A program made the position numbers and the translations under genes. Source: Haemonchus contortus (taxonomy: Eukaryota > Nematoda > Chromadorea > Rhabditida > Trichostrongylidae). From it: a stretch of DNA of 64,000 nucleotides. The stretch lies in contig LS997565.1 in the NCBI GenBank assembly GCA_000469685.2, positions 18,980,240 to 19,044,239 of the forward strand. Reading direction: 5' to 3'. A model generated the notes under the pieces. That model was not told the DNA's origin. It worked only from the letters and a program-made list of their open reading frames with translations, and made no database searches. Shown here one piece after another: positions 12,344 through 24,830 of the stretch; positions within the stretch are counted from its first letter, which is position 1; each line of letters starts with the position of its first letter.

Positions 12344-12549
12344 GGCTGTTTTCACACCTCAGCGACTCAACCGACCGTCATTCCGACCGTCCGTTCAACG
12401 CGTTCGCAACGGCGGCGCCTGGCCGTTGTTGACAACACTAGATATTGCGCCAGCGCTGTTAACACTACTCTAGCGCCGCCGTCGCAGCACGCAAGCGACC
12501 GCCGTCGCGCACGCGTTGAACGGGAGGTCGTCGAAGTCTGAAAACGGCC
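12344..12549. repeat. GC-rich palindromic repeat family P, copy 1
   Basis: It is one of three dispersed copies (also 27404-27610 and 40766-40998). Termini pair as GGCTGTTTTCACAC and its near reverse complement GTCTGAAAACGGCC. The centre carries TTGACAACACT and a TAGCGCC motif shared with the other copies. The whole unit is much richer in C and G than its surroundings. Fold-back termini and dispersal suggest a small non-autonomous DNA element. No target duplication could be fixed. Confidence 0.75.
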
Positions 12550-12715
12550 GTTCGCCCGCTCGCTCGCGCTTGCGAGCTGGGTCGCTGACTATGAGAGCAA
12601 TCTATGGTCACCGTCGTCTACATCTCGAAGTAGTATGCGCTAGTATGCTTCTGATTTGATTCCTACTGCACACTATGTAAGCGGAACAGGGAGAGTAGGA
12701 CTAGTCTTGTCAAAA

Positions 12716-12800
12716 AAAATGGATGCTTTCCATCAGAGATGTTTGCGACGGATCATGAGGATGCGTTAAACGGACACATCACAAATGAGGGAGTTTTGCG
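12716..12800 (+). pseudogene. Fragment of a LINE reverse transcriptase C-terminus
   Basis: One frame reads MDAFHQRCLRRIMRMR and, after a stop, TSQMREF. This matches the layout of the post-catalytic C-terminal region of non-LTR reverse transcriptases, where an F(H)xRCLRRI segment is followed by a T(N/S)xxL/F segment. Only about 85 bases are recognisable. Confidence 0.5.
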
Positions 12801-13089
12801 GTACTATCCGGTATGAATAGTCGTCACGTGATTAAGGCCAAGTATTAGATTGGCTGGTACCTTATGTATGCCACAATTTCACACTTTACACAAATTTTAT
12901 AAGCCCACAACAACCTACATGGATCCTTCTTTATTAGAGCCTCAATTGGATTGAAAGTGGTTCAGATCGCGGACACATGGTTCAAAACATCCAGTGTATA
13001 AACGGGCTCAGACGAATGAACACCTGAGCGCCTGATATGAGTTTTTTTTCTGTGGACGGAGTAAGTTCGTTTCAATCGACCCAACACAT

Positions 13090-13270
13090 AGTCCTTTCAA
13101 TTGCCGTTTGCAGATCTTCATCAACATTCTAGCCTTCCACTAATTTGTACAACTCATTGTCGTCTGCATGGATACTGTCAAAGACAACTCCCAGGAAGCT
13201 CGGTAGTGGAAATATTGAATAATACAGGGAACAAGACTCCTCCCTACGTTACTCCGCTGCATGCCACTCA
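13090..13270 (-). pseudogene. Degenerate reverse transcriptase fragment
   Basis: On the minus strand a weak match to the G-V-x-x-G-G-V-L-x-P-x-L-F-N-I block of non-LTR reverse transcriptases is visible, broken by in-frame stops. It lies downstream (in minus orientation) of the C-terminal fragment at 13550-14085, so it is probably from another insertion or a rearranged copy. Confidence 0.4.
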
Positions 13271-13549
13271 AACAGTCGATAATGCATTTCCGACCAAAAC
13301 TTGAAACATTCTGTCAGTGGAGAAAAAAAAGAAAAGAAGAACCTCTCTGTAAAAGACTAGTGCTTAACCTCACCGATGTGCGCACTCGACCGAAGGCATT
13401 GGTAAAAAAACGGACTAACGCAAAAATAGCAAGGAACGTTAATATAACGCAACAAACTGATATAGTGAGACCCTATCTATCATATGAATATCCAAGGACA
13501 GTTTATTCAACCAGATTGATGTTCTGCAGAAGAGCGAATTTCCGCAATC

Positions 13550-14085
13550 ATCACTAGAGAATCGACTGCGGTACAAAGACCTGGAAACATATACGTTTCA
13601 GCACGGTCTTCTAAGAGATGGAGGGAGAGTGAGACGAGATCCCCTTGAGTATTTTGAAAACTAGAACTTAATCTGCAACAGTACGTTTATACAGGAAACT
13701 TCTCAATGCGAGCTCTCTAAGCCGTATCCTGTGCGGCGACATGGACCAAAGATAGCCCGGATCTGGGAACACTCGATAATAAACTAGCCTTGTGAAGGTA
13801 ATTTGCATTTTCTCGATGCGATGCTATTAATTAGCTTTTTTGATTGGGGGTTCCAGACCTCACTGGAGTATCCAAGATTAGGAAGAGCGTATGACTTATA
13901 TAGCCTAACTAGGATAGTCAGGCCAGACGTCTTGACAATCCTGAACAAGCTGTACAGGCACTGTTTTTTTTCTATCGTTTTCGGGTTTCCGTTACTATAC
14001 CTTCAATGTGAGTTTCCCAACTCGTCGACCTCGATATGGTTACCCCAAGATCACGAGCCTGACTTTTTGATAATTTGTTTATTTA
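13550..14085 (-). pseudogene. CR1/jockey-like LINE, C-terminal RT region, decayed
   Basis: On the minus strand, starting near 14065, one frame reads ARDLGVTISRSTSWETHIEG. This is the DLGV-x(n)-HI block that follows the catalytic core in CR1/jockey-type elements, and weak matches to the SxTPVW-like and FTRLVYYR-like blocks follow downstream. Stops and frameshifts are frequent. It resembles the same region of the better preserved element at 53590-54726. No 5' part is seen. Confidence 0.6.
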
Positions 14086-14292
14086 ATTGATAACTTGTTT
14101 ATTTAATTATATGCTACAGAAGGTAGAGGTGAGAGACAAACAACAACACACCATAGAACCTCTTACAACTAGAGGGTAGGGTGACCCACATGAAGTGTGA
14201 TACACAGAAAGCTAACAGCAAGATTGTACAAATCAAACCAAATAAGAAAAATCCACTCCTATGCAATCATCACAAAAATTGTGAGCAACATA

Positions 14293-15300
14293 TCACATCT
14301 CGCTCTCGAAATGTCCACTTTTCGCTTTAATGCAAGCGTCCAACCTTTTTCGGAAAAGCTCAAGAATGTGCGCAATCATTTCCGGCGGGATTTCCTCCCA
14401 CGCTTTCAAAAGGGCTTTTTCCAGAGAGTCCAAAGACCGATGTTTCAAAGCGCAGGCCTTATGCTTCAGAATCGACCACACAGCAAAATCCATAGGGTTG
14501 AGATCGGTAGAGTTTGAAGGCCGAACCTCCTCCGTCCAAATACCCGGAAGCATGGCCTTACACCATTGCAGGGTCTTCTTTGCACTACGGGCTGGTGCCC
14601 GATTCTGCTGAATGGTCCAGTTAGCGTTTTTCGCGTTGTTCTCAGCCCAAGGAATCACCGCATCCTCCAGAATCTGCTTTCAATATATTTCAGCATTGAT
14701 TTTCACTCCTTTTTCCACAAAGCCAACTTGGTCTTGCCGAGGATATTCCAGCCCACACTATCACCGACTGTGGATAATGAGATTTTTCGATATTGACTAC
14801 TCCTGAGGATCCTTTTGGGATCAATATCCGTTGACTCTGCGCGTTTCGAAAGGGTTCAGTGTTAAATATTTTCTCGTCTGTGAGAGGATTCGTCCAAGGT
14901 TTTCACCGGTGCAATGGTTTTCATCGTCATGCATTTTGGTCAGTCTTGAAGCCTTCAATTCTTCGCTAAGGCGTTGTTCCTTCGCAATTTTGTGACCTGA
15001 TGTCCTCCTTGACCAGTCTTCGCATGGTTGAGTTGCTCACATTGTAATCCTTGGCCAACTTTCCCAAGCTTCTATCAGGACCTCAGCGCATTTTGTCTTT
15101 GACGTCCTTTCGAAAGGCAGAGGTCCTTGCAGTTCTTTTCGGTTCTCCTTTTGGACGATTTTCGATTTTCCAGTCTCTTCGAATCGCTTAATGACGCGAT
15201 GTACTTGTTCTCGATGGAGTATGAGCGTCTTAGAAATCTCGGAAACTGACGATCCGCATTTGTACAATACATCGCGACTACAGCTGAGCGATGATCAAGC
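14293..15300 (-). pseudogene. Decayed Tc1/mariner-superfamily transposase (element A)
   Basis: Recognisable from the N-terminal DNA-binding region (frame fragments GKLAKDYNVSNSTMRRLVKE and HREQVHRVIKRF) through QSVIVWAGIS to a C-terminal 121-codon open frame ending at 14293. That frame has the second and third catalytic blocks as QQNRAPA and NSTDLNPMDF, 33 residues apart. The second catalytic Asp is Asn here (QQN for QQD) and the middle is full of stops and frame changes, so the enzyme cannot be active. It lies beside a related but clearly different copy (element B). Confidence 0.8.
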
Positions 15301-15421
15301 GAAACCGTTTTTACAAAGGTATGGCAGAGAACACTCAGAAATCCTTTATTTACAAGCCGCCTAAAGTGCACAAATGTAGGGGAGAGAAGTACTACTCGCG
15401 ATTTCAAGGATATAAAAATAC

Positions 15422-16560
15422 AGGGTGTCCCAAAATTATCGGCGCCTATATAATCCAATGTATTTAACGATGTAAGCAACGAGTGACGCTGAAATTCACA
15501 CACACATTTACTTACATTATGAGCAGTAATAACCTACAATTGAATTTCAAAATATCTTCTATCGGCTCAAATACAAGTTTGAAGTCTCTTCTTAAATTTG
15601 TCGCACGTGGCATGCAGGTATCCTTCATCCATTTCTTCCCAGGCTTTCTTTAGTGCTGCTTTCAACGACTCCAGATTAGGGTGACGAATTCTACAGGCCT
15701 TTCTGCCAATTAAGGACCACACAGAGATGTTAAGCGGATTGAGGTCTGAGGAGCCGGATGGCCAATCCTCCGCGCTAATGAAGTCGTTCAACTCTCGCCG
15801 ACACCACTCCTGGACGGGCTTGGTTCTAAGGGCTGGAGCGCTGTCCTGCTGAACGCACCACGAACTGTTTTCGGAGTGGGAATCGGACCAGGGCTTCAAC
15901 ACGTCCATCCTTATTAATTTTCACGCCTGCATCGACGAAAACCAACAGTGTCTTGCCAATGGCCGCGCCCCCCCCCCCCTTCAAACCATCACTGAAACAG
16001 GGTTAGCTGTTCTTCCAACTATTTTTCCTCGTGACATAGCACTTCCAATGTTTTCTGAATAAACGCGGTGATTTTGGCGGTTTAGAACTGGCTCAATGCT
16101 AAAAATTTTCTTTTCGTAGAAAAAGACGGAGGGTTGCGTGTCACCACTAAGGCGTGTCAGCAATCTTCTGCATTTTTCGCCCCTACGATGCCTGTTTTCG
16201 TCAGAAATGAAGTGGCACTTTTGTATAAGATAGGAGTGGCAATAAAGCTTCTCCTTGACAATCCTTCCCACCAAAAACTCCGATATGCCCAGTCTCTCGC
16301 AACTCCTCTGATGGACCGCCGAGGGTTGCAATCGACTCTCGACCGAATTGCTTTGATAATCCTATCAGTGGAAACACTGACCTTTTTCCCTCTTCCCGGC
16401 TTGTCAATGAGTGAATGTTCCTCTGAACCGTTTGATGGTGTTCTGTGTGATAATATGTTCCTTAGAGCTTTTTCAAACAAACGACAGAGAAAAGATGTCA
16501 AGTGTGATGGTTCTCTTTTTCAGTAACGGCGTAAGAGAGGAGTGCTTCCACCTTGAAAGG
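15422..16560 (-). pseudogene. Decayed Tc1/mariner-superfamily transposase (element B)
   Basis: The helix-turn-helix and linker region reads KPGRGKKVSVSTDRIIKAIR, then ISEFLVGRIVKEKLY, in different frames. The first catalytic block reads FFYEKKIF where (F/W)SDEK(I/L)F is usual, so the Asp is Glu or lost. The later blocks QQDSAPA and SSDLNPLN are kept, 33 residues apart. At 15420-15446 TA is followed by CAGGGTGTCCCAAAATTAT, a typical mariner-type terminal repeat on the 3' side of the gene; the matching right end is not clear. Several frameshifts make it a pseudogene. Confidence 0.82.
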
Positions 16561-16599
16561 ACTACCCCATAACAGAGAGACTGGTCAAATAAATAAGCT

Positions 16600-19200
16600 A
16601 CCGGTTCCTCTAGAATGTAAGCTAAATTCCTGACAAATATAACAGGAGTCAAACAGGAGTCGATGAGAAGTAATTAGGCAGTTGCTTCAAAAAAGCCTGG
16701 ACTGTAACACTTTCAACCCACGGAAATTCATTGGACTAGGAACTGAGGGACCGAAAGCTGGTAAGGAGCCACCCCACTCAGAAAACACCTCACCGAACTT
16801 GCCTGCTAGGAGGTTGAACTTATTCACATCCAAGGCTGCAACCTCTCCATCTATTTCCGAACAGGGGATTTCATGAGTAGATTTTCCGTTTTTTCTATTC
16901 TTCCAGAATCTATTTTTCCATATGCCTGTTGTATTTTCTAAGCAGATCACCTAATTTACTTGAGAACCGGTGAAATTTGTCCCAATCATTGGCTGATTGT
17001 GACTTCTTCCCTCTTAGCCGCATGGAACAAGCAACTCGCAAACATGGAACAAGCAACTCCTAAATATTATATATTCTGAAGATATGAAGGGAGGTAGATT
17101 TTGGGAGCTGAAACCCGCTTTACAGGAACAAATATAACTATGGCATGATGTTATATACTAAGAAATATTTCGTATTCTCATTGACCGAGTAGATAGACTC
17201 CAGTGAGTCTCTCCAAGCAATAGATGACAGATAGGCGCTAGACTCGCGAAGTCGGACTCGCGATGTCGCAGCTTTTAAAGTCCCTGAAGAAAGCAAAGTA
17301 AAGCCACCACAACTACTATTTACATTTATTTCTAAGCGATAAGATCGCTTCAACCAAATGGAGGTAATGGAGGTTCCACCACCACCTCACTGACAAATCC
17401 AGAATACTCTCACCCCTTGTAGGCTTTGAGACGTATTGTTTTGGATTTTCGCACCAAAAGTACATCTATAAAAACTACCCAGTGTTGGCCTGAGCCTATT
17501 CTCACAACGCCAATCCACCTCTGGGAAGATAAAATACCCAACAACTATCGTTGGGTGTTCAAATATGGACCGTCGCTAATAATATTGCCTAGCTGATCAT
17601 TGAACACCACAGAACAGTGAGGGGCTCTGTACACCACTATGAACCGAAATCTTCTACGCTCAATTAAAACATCAGCTGCTAAAATTCCATAAGCATCACG
17701 AACCGAATCGGAAAAAATTTTCAACTGAATTGAATATATTTTGAATCATTATCATCCCTCCTCTATCCTGCTTTCTATGCCTATCGCGGCGTAAAACACA
17801 GTAATCATCAGCAGAAATCAAAGAGCAGAGTGAATGCCACGAATTCAGCCGGTCTCACTAAACACTAGCACATCAACATTTCTTCTCAACAAGAAATTGA
17901 TTTGGTTCGAATTTCTAGAGAGAGATTGCAATTTCGCGAAAATACACGAGATGCTATCCTCTTGAGAGAGGGTCTATTCGAAGATTTAAACATAGCCCTA
18001 CGCTCCGATTGAGGAAAAGGTCTAGTCATAGATGGCTGGCCATTCAAATCATTCGAATACGAAGAAGACTTATGTGAAGTGGCAAAAGGAAGCCTCCTTT
18101 GGCGCAATTTGCCACGTTCTTCCTTGGTCAGTGAAAGCCTAATGAACACGCCTTCGAATGGAAAAATCTTGAACATGGCATTTTTTTAAAATTCGCTTCT
18201 GAAATCGACTTGATGGTAAGACGACTTTCGGTAACCTCGGAGACCTCCTACTACTGCTTCCATTCTGTAAATGGACATAGCAACACATTCAATACCCGAA
18301 AACTGCGGTAGCTTATTCACACAATGACTATCGTTAGATAATCGTGACATTAAAGGCAGTGTTTAGAAAAAAGTTAGGGTACCCTTTTTTGACGGGAATC
18401 GATAGGACTACTCTAGAATAAAGCGATAACAACGAAACAAGCGCAAAAAACGATGAACAAAAATAATTACAAAGGGTCAAAAAAAGAGCTGGAAAGGGGG
18501 GTTGGACGTATTTCACATTGAAAAAACGACGGTTAGGGAGTGTTCGCGCGAAAATGCACGAACGCGACGCAATGTCCAATACAGACAACACATCGAAATT
18601 AACGGAGTTTCTGAAATAAAAAAAACATTTGCATGCAATAATCTACACAAAATATGCTAAAATCTTCAATAAACTTACGAGAAAAGTTAAAGAATGATAC
18701 CGTAAAAAATTAATAACAAAAAAAAAACAAACGATACGCGAATAATAGAAATAACAGCCGAATACTAGCCCCTGTGCGAGGCGGTCGACCAGCTGATCAT
18801 TCCCGGCAATTTGCCAACCTCCGTATCGATTTTTCGCCAACTTCGCTCCAATGCGAAAGTGGTGAAGGAAAATTCGAACCCGTAGCCAGCCTAGCGAGGG
18901 GCGGAGGCATACCGTCCCCCAAAGTTCCTGGCCTTATCGTGCCCTATCCAGCTGTTTTCCGACCTAATTCCTGCACAAATGGTATCAGAGGGGGCTTCGA
19001 ATTCAAACCATGTGCAAATCTCCGAAACAAATTTCTCGTGAACACTGCCTTTAAGTTGGGATCATTGTTCTCAGCTACACGCGCAATAACAACACATCTT
19101 CTATCAAAACCTATCGGGGAATCAGGACTGGCGGATGTCCAGGAATAATATGAGCTACCGAAGAAACAAAAGTCTTGTCATGAGAAGAATTACTCGATGA
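16600..19200. other. Intergenic stretch, no recognised gene
   Basis: Several open frames of 60-124 codons occur (longest 18774-19148, +), none with a recognised motif. A run rich in A at about 18712-18735 and scattered short inverted segments are the only structure seen. Confidence 0.5.
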
Positions 19201-19204
19201 ACTA

Positions 19205-22200
19205 TTTTTATTTATTTATTTTATTTACTATGCGGGACGCGCTACAGTCCGACAATGCAAAAACTAACGAGAGTGCAAAGATATTCGGTCTACGATTAAC
19301 AAAAAGAAACAGAAACCAACAAAAAACAGAAAAAAGAACTGAACATGACTAGAATGTATGTTAAAACAAACCTTTCTCGAATCAGCCCACTAATTGAAAC
19401 TGAAAAAAGAGAGGACAAAAAGAATTAGGAAATGACTTCTTGGTCTGTAAAACGGTCTGGCTCACCGTTAAAAATTAAGCCTGGACTAAAGCACTGAAGA
19501 GATAAATAGACAACCAGCCGGCGCATCGAGCGCACTGAATATCATTAGGTATGACTAAAGACGCTCCGGAAAGGAGCGGAGAGCAGTACACACTCAACAT
19601 GCAACAACCGAGCGCATGGCCAATCGCCACATACGGGGTCATAGGGTCTTACCGAAACTTCGAGACACGGGTATACCGCCAACCCAACGGCAAGCTAGGC
19701 GAGTGTCTCGGGTGAGGCACATGGTAGCATACGAAATGTGACCGGTGTCCTCTCTGATCCGGAGTTCTGGGGAGACGATGAAGTATAATTGGACAAGAAT
19801 CAGACCGTCAGCTGATGTGTCTAAACATCAGGTGTGCTTGGGCAGGTCATGTGCAAGCAGGACAGCTAAACAAAGAGTCACTGAGCTATCAATAAACGGA
19901 GGAGCACGAGCAAAAAGATTTCAAGACACGTCGGCGATGCCCAACAGACTCAAAATATTGGACTTTGCCATAGCCTTCTTAAATTGCGCTGAGTTGTCGA
20001 ACGCCAGAAGTTGGAAAGGTAACGACTGCAGCCTCTTTTGTTCGTATTATATAGCTATTAGCTCGTAGTTCCTGACATCGGTTACCCATTTTGTCATTGA
20101 AAACATTGAAGGTGTCTCTTCTTCTTCGAGACGAATGTCCAAAACTGGGAAGGCTTCGAAAGGCTTTTTGAGTGTAGAAATTTCTCTTTAAGCGAATCAT
20201 TCTCACACAGCAACTTTCCTTCACGTTTCTTTGACAAGGTCAACCCACGGTCCTTTGTTCTTATGCTGTCCAAGACATAAACCAGAATAACTTTCAGATG
20301 CGCAGAAATAGTAGCGTCACCATTGAGCGGTGATAAAGCATCGGATAACTACATTTGACCCCCCATCATTGCCAGATAAACCTGCGACAACATATGAAAT
20401 GATAGACACTTGAACTGAGGACTTTGATCCTTCAAGGTGCAATCGATCAGCAGCAACAATCCGACCCCCGCCACACGAGGTCTCACAAAAATAGAAATAC
20501 CAAAAACCCGCAAGAAAGAAGATAATGAGAGAACAAAGAAAAGCTGTTATTGAAGAAACACACCTCTTCCGGTGGCTCGAAATCATAGATTTAGTTGAGA
20601 TGCCCCCGGCGCAAGGGGTCTCGCCATATAAGAGCTTAGAGAACAGATGCGAGCTGCCGCACGCCACGAACAATCGTGATTGTACTGTAGTTACGATACT
20701 AGAATGCCAATTCAGACACTCTCTTTCCCAAAGCAAGCACACAAGCTTTTGCAAAGTTGAGCTTAAGACTCCATTCTTGAGTCCATGAAGACGTATGGTG
20801 CAGAGCGTCTCTTATCACGGCTCCCACATTGGCCACAATCAAAACTAGGTAAAGCTTTCATCTGATCATCTGCAAAAGCATACACCTTGATGTTGTGGCT
20901 ATGTGCAATTGATGGAAGATCCATTGTGTATATCAAGCATAAAAGCGGAGATAGAACACTTCCTTGGGATACTCCCGGACTTTGTATCTTGCGTAAGTGT
21001 TGGTCGACAAGATGGGGGTAAACAAATGGTAAGGGGCGCTCATAATTGAAAAGAGTCGGAACACTATCAACTGAAGTGTCAAATGATAAAAACACGGTGG
21101 CAAAGTAGTCACCAAAACGTTGGCTTCCTCAGAGCTAGTGGTGAAAGCACGACAGTCAGAACAGGATAAACCGGAAGATTAATTCCTTTGCCTAAGCGCT
21201 CGCTCATATATAGACAATCAGAATGCCTCTTCACTTTTAAAGCGACATGGCGTTCAAGATGAAGCGCAGAATCTTTGCTAACTCAACAATACCCGACAGA
21301 CGATAGGGGTTCTTAAGATGATTAGACAACCGTTCCTTTTCTTCAAAAAGATTTTTTGTGTTTTGGATACCTATCAAAAGCGTGCACCATTCTTTTCACC
21401 GGAACGAAATGATCAATAAGCGAATGAACAGCAGTGAAGGATTGATCATAGACGTCATCACTAAAGACATACCTATCAAATAAACCATGCCAGTTGACCC
21501 TATCAAGTTCCTTGATCCTATCAATTTCCGAATTGATCGCATCTTCACTTGTTCTGGAAAAGTCCTTCAGCGCGGCTAGAGCATGATTCTGAGATGGTGC
21601 AACGACAAGGAAGGCCACAATGTTGTGATGGGACGTACTCAGTGAGATCCACAACATCGGGTCCTGAATCAGGGGAAGTGAGCGCCAGATTTTGGAGAGA
21701 CCGGCCACACGTAGGCATCTCTAGTATGTTGTACAAAACCAAAATGGAAGAAAAGTGAGGTAAACCGGGTAAATCTGCTTTGTCTTGGTGAGGGCGCATG
21801 AGCGATTGACCAATCGATATCTGGGTTGAAATCCCCGAGGAGCGCAACGTTCTACGTGACAGAGCACAGATAAGATAGTAGGTCACAGAGCTCAACATCC
21901 TGAGCGAGAATGTGACTATACGAGTACAAAGAAAATATAGCAAAGACTAATATTCATGAAGTCTATACAGAGAACATCTGCTGAACGATTAGGAACGTCA
22001 AATTGTACTGGCTTAAAATTAATCTAGCTTTGGAATAAAATACTTACTCCACCACTCCTACCTCGTCTGTCTTTTCTGGCAGTTGAACATGACAACTCTG
22101 AGGTAATTTTACGATCACTGATTTTTGAGCTCAGCCACGTTTCGGTTACAAAAGCGTTCACTGGCTTCAAGAATGAATGGAAATGGTGAGATTTCGAAAT

Positions 22201-22770
22201 TTTTTAACTAAGCTTTGCGAATTTATCAACGTACAGGAAAACGTAATCTACGAATGTATATATTCTAAAGCCCAGGTATGTTCCTGAGCAATCTAGCGTT
22301 CTTGAGTGTATCAAATTAGAACCTGTGTGACGGAAAAACATTCGATGGAGCGAGATTTAATTGGTCCCTTCCTTCTTGCCTATTTGATATATTTCCGCTG
22401 GTCGAGTTTCAATACCGGGGACGTCTAGAACCTGCTTCACCACTTTCTCCATAATCGTTTGATGAGAGGAGATAGAAGTGTCGTCATCATCTTCGGCTGC
22501 TCCGGCAATCACTACAGAGCGCGTCCTTTTTCCGCTTGAGTATCGCAGTAGGGTTCGGAATAAGTATAGAGACCAGTTTCTCTAGAATTGCGAGCGCATC
22601 AGGCGCACAACTTTGTAGGACATTTGAAGTCCAGTGAGTGAGTAGAACACAGCAGTCCTCAGGTAGTGAAGAAGATATGGGATAAGGCGACGTGTGTTTT
22701 CTCTTTTCGGATTTAGCGGGGTCTGCTCACTGCAGACAGTCGAATTGATTTCATTTTTAGACATTTTAAA
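19205..22770 (-). mobile_element. Decayed CR1-like LINE, minus strand
   Basis: Reading minus: 22520-22360 gives RSVVIAGAAEDDDDTS and QVLDVPGIETRPAEIYQIGK, which fits the RRM-like ORF1/esterase-side block of CR1 elements. At 21850-21340 endonuclease-side and linker segments occur (DRVNWHGLFDRYVFSDDVYD). At 21000-20860 the reverse transcriptase core reads SQGSVLSPLLCLIYTMDLPS and KVYAFADD. The C-terminal part below 20760 is badly decayed. The 3' end may be the TTTA-rich run at 19205-19228 (TAAA repeats on the minus strand), which matches the AATA tail of the LINE near 55800. Many stops; not functional. Confidence 0.7.
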
Positions 22771-22982
22771 GACTACTGTTAGATCTCAGTAGCTCAAGCT
22801 GGTATGGAATAAACATGAACATAGCGTGATGCATCACGCTCATGAACATATCATACCTTTCATTAACTAGGTTGATGCATAATCATTGCGATTTTTTCGC
22901 GTTTCTTCTTGATACAATTTTGATCTTGAACTTGGGACTTTCGTAGGAATAATCTAATCTTCTTGCTTCCCCTAACAGAAAT

Positions 22983-23417
22983 GCTCCAGACAGTCATCTT
23001 CATGTTCTACCACTCGCAAGGTTGGAAGGCGGCAAAGCCATTTCGTGATCTCAACGAACTTTTCTTTTCGGTGTTGGAACAATTAGCCAAAGCCAAGTTG
23101 AAAGGTAGTTCAAGAGGTTAAATCGGGCAACACAAACCTTGAAGATAAGGAACGAAGAGAACGGTCATCAGATTTCAATAACCAGGCCCTTCCAGCGGTC
23201 TTGGAAGAAGATGAAAGCCTAACAATGCGAATGCTAGCCGATGACTTCAGCGTCAACCAGATGGCGGCCATCCATCGTCTCAAACGGCTCGGAGAGGTGT
23301 GGAATTTGATTGGATAGGTTGAACGTCTTCATGCTGCAGCCGAAGCAAAATGAACCCGAAAGAAGAAGACAGTGGTATGTGTGACTTTCGGTGTCTTTTG
23401 ATTTCTGTTTTGTTTTG

Positions 23418-23448
<31 letters not shown>

Positions 23449-24190
23449 TTCCTTCACCTCACAGCTTCTGTGACGTTGAGTTTACTGTTCTTTCCAATAT
23501 TTGCGCCTTACGCGCTTGGTGAAAGATCTTTAGACCGTATGATTGCGGTGTAGCACTATCTACCAAGATCTTGAGAGAACCTTAATGATAACTCTAGGCC
23601 GAATCCGAAATAAGGGAGGGCTGAAGCTGAATTGCTAGGGCTAGGGAATACCTAACATCCGAAAATTCTGTTTCGGATTCCATATATGTGTATATACATA
23701 TTTCATGCTCTCTAGGAGTGGCGTTATCCCTAGCGCCATCCGCCTACTGAGTTTCACTTACCGGATCTTGAGCTTAACTACCTCCTTATGAATTCGAACA
23801 AATCTTGACCAACCGATGTAAGGTTGATTCATTTATGCCGTTGATGTTTTTAGCTCACTGTATTTGTTTAGCGTACCGCTGTGTGCATCAAAATAAAATA
23901 AAATAAATATCGTCTTCCACCATGACAACGCTTGTCCTCATCGTGCTGAACATCGTGCCGTTGAATCGACCGCCAGTAAGAAATGGGATTAGGTCCAACA
24001 TCTGCCACATTCACCGATAGATTCTCCTACGGACCATCACGTCAGCCTTCGTGAGAAAGATTGGCTAGTGAACAAAACTTACGACGAACAGAATGACTTG
24101 GTGTCCGATGTCAAAGAGTGGATCGCTTCTAAGAATCAAAACTTCTTCGCCCCTGGAATCGATTTAGCAAAGAAAAGCAGTGCCTAAAGT
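22983..24190 (+). pseudogene. Broken mariner (DD34D) transposase with internal insertion
   Basis: The N-terminal domain is visible across frames (FYHSQGWKAAKPFRDLNELFF; SDFNNQALPAVLEEDESLTM; HRLKRLGEVWNL) up to about 23340. The C-terminal part resumes at about 23905 (FHHDNACPHRAEHRAVE) and ends WLVNKTYDEQNDLVSDVKEW, IASKNQNFFAPGIDL. Some 560 bases between them are not mariner and end in AAAAT repeats (23888-23907), which suggests a retroposed insertion that also replaced the middle of the gene. The third catalytic Asp of SPDLAPSDYH is missing (SPIDSPTDHH). Confidence 0.8.
23340..23907. repeat. Insertion in mariner with TTTTG and AAAAT simple repeats
   Basis: TTTTG repeats lie at about 23405-23448 and AAAAT repeats at 23888-23907, with about 450 bases of unrecognised DNA between. 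The interval interrupts the mariner coding region. The A-rich 3' end suggests a retroposon, but no family was recognised. Confidence 0.45.
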
Positions 24191-24830
24191 AGATAGTGAC
24201 CAGCTCCTGAATAATTTCAAGTGTGTCTCTGTCAAATATTTCAATTGCTTCTGTTGAGTTAAATTTGCTAAAATCCGTGATAATTGTGCAACAGCCCAAT
24301 ATCCCAGCGACATTATTAAAAGAGTCGAACCTGAAGCCGGAGATTATGCTTCTTCCTCTTTCTTCTTCTTCTTCTTTCTTTCTGACCCTGGATACTCTCT
24401 TCCAGAAATTTTTTCAAAAACTCTCGAGGGAAGCTTCCACTTGCTTTCGGGCTACTTCAAGTGGGACGCATTTGCAGGAGCAACGTTATGAGAACTTTGT
24501 AAATTTTCCTTCCGTCTTCATACAATGATAGATGCGAATAAGACATGACGACCGAATGGGGTGAACTTTCGAGGATTTAACCAGTTGCTCGTGGACGCTC
24601 GTCTCATGCTTTCGCCATCGTTGGGAACGACGCACTGCCGCGATCGGTGTTACTTTGCCGCAAGCCAAGCTGCTCGCCGTCCTCAATTCCATCTATAATA
24701 CTTTCTCTACCTTATCCTCATCACCTTATCTTTCATTTCTGTGCTTGATCGCTCTGTTTATATACGCGTATTTCTCACAACCAGGTGTCGCTGCCTTCAG
24801 CATAACACTTACCTTGTAATTACTCTTCAG

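Noticed and set aside
18865..18890. Possible tRNA T-arm on the minus strand (GGGTTCGAATTTTCC)
   Set aside because: The T stem does not pair and no anticodon arm can be drawn.
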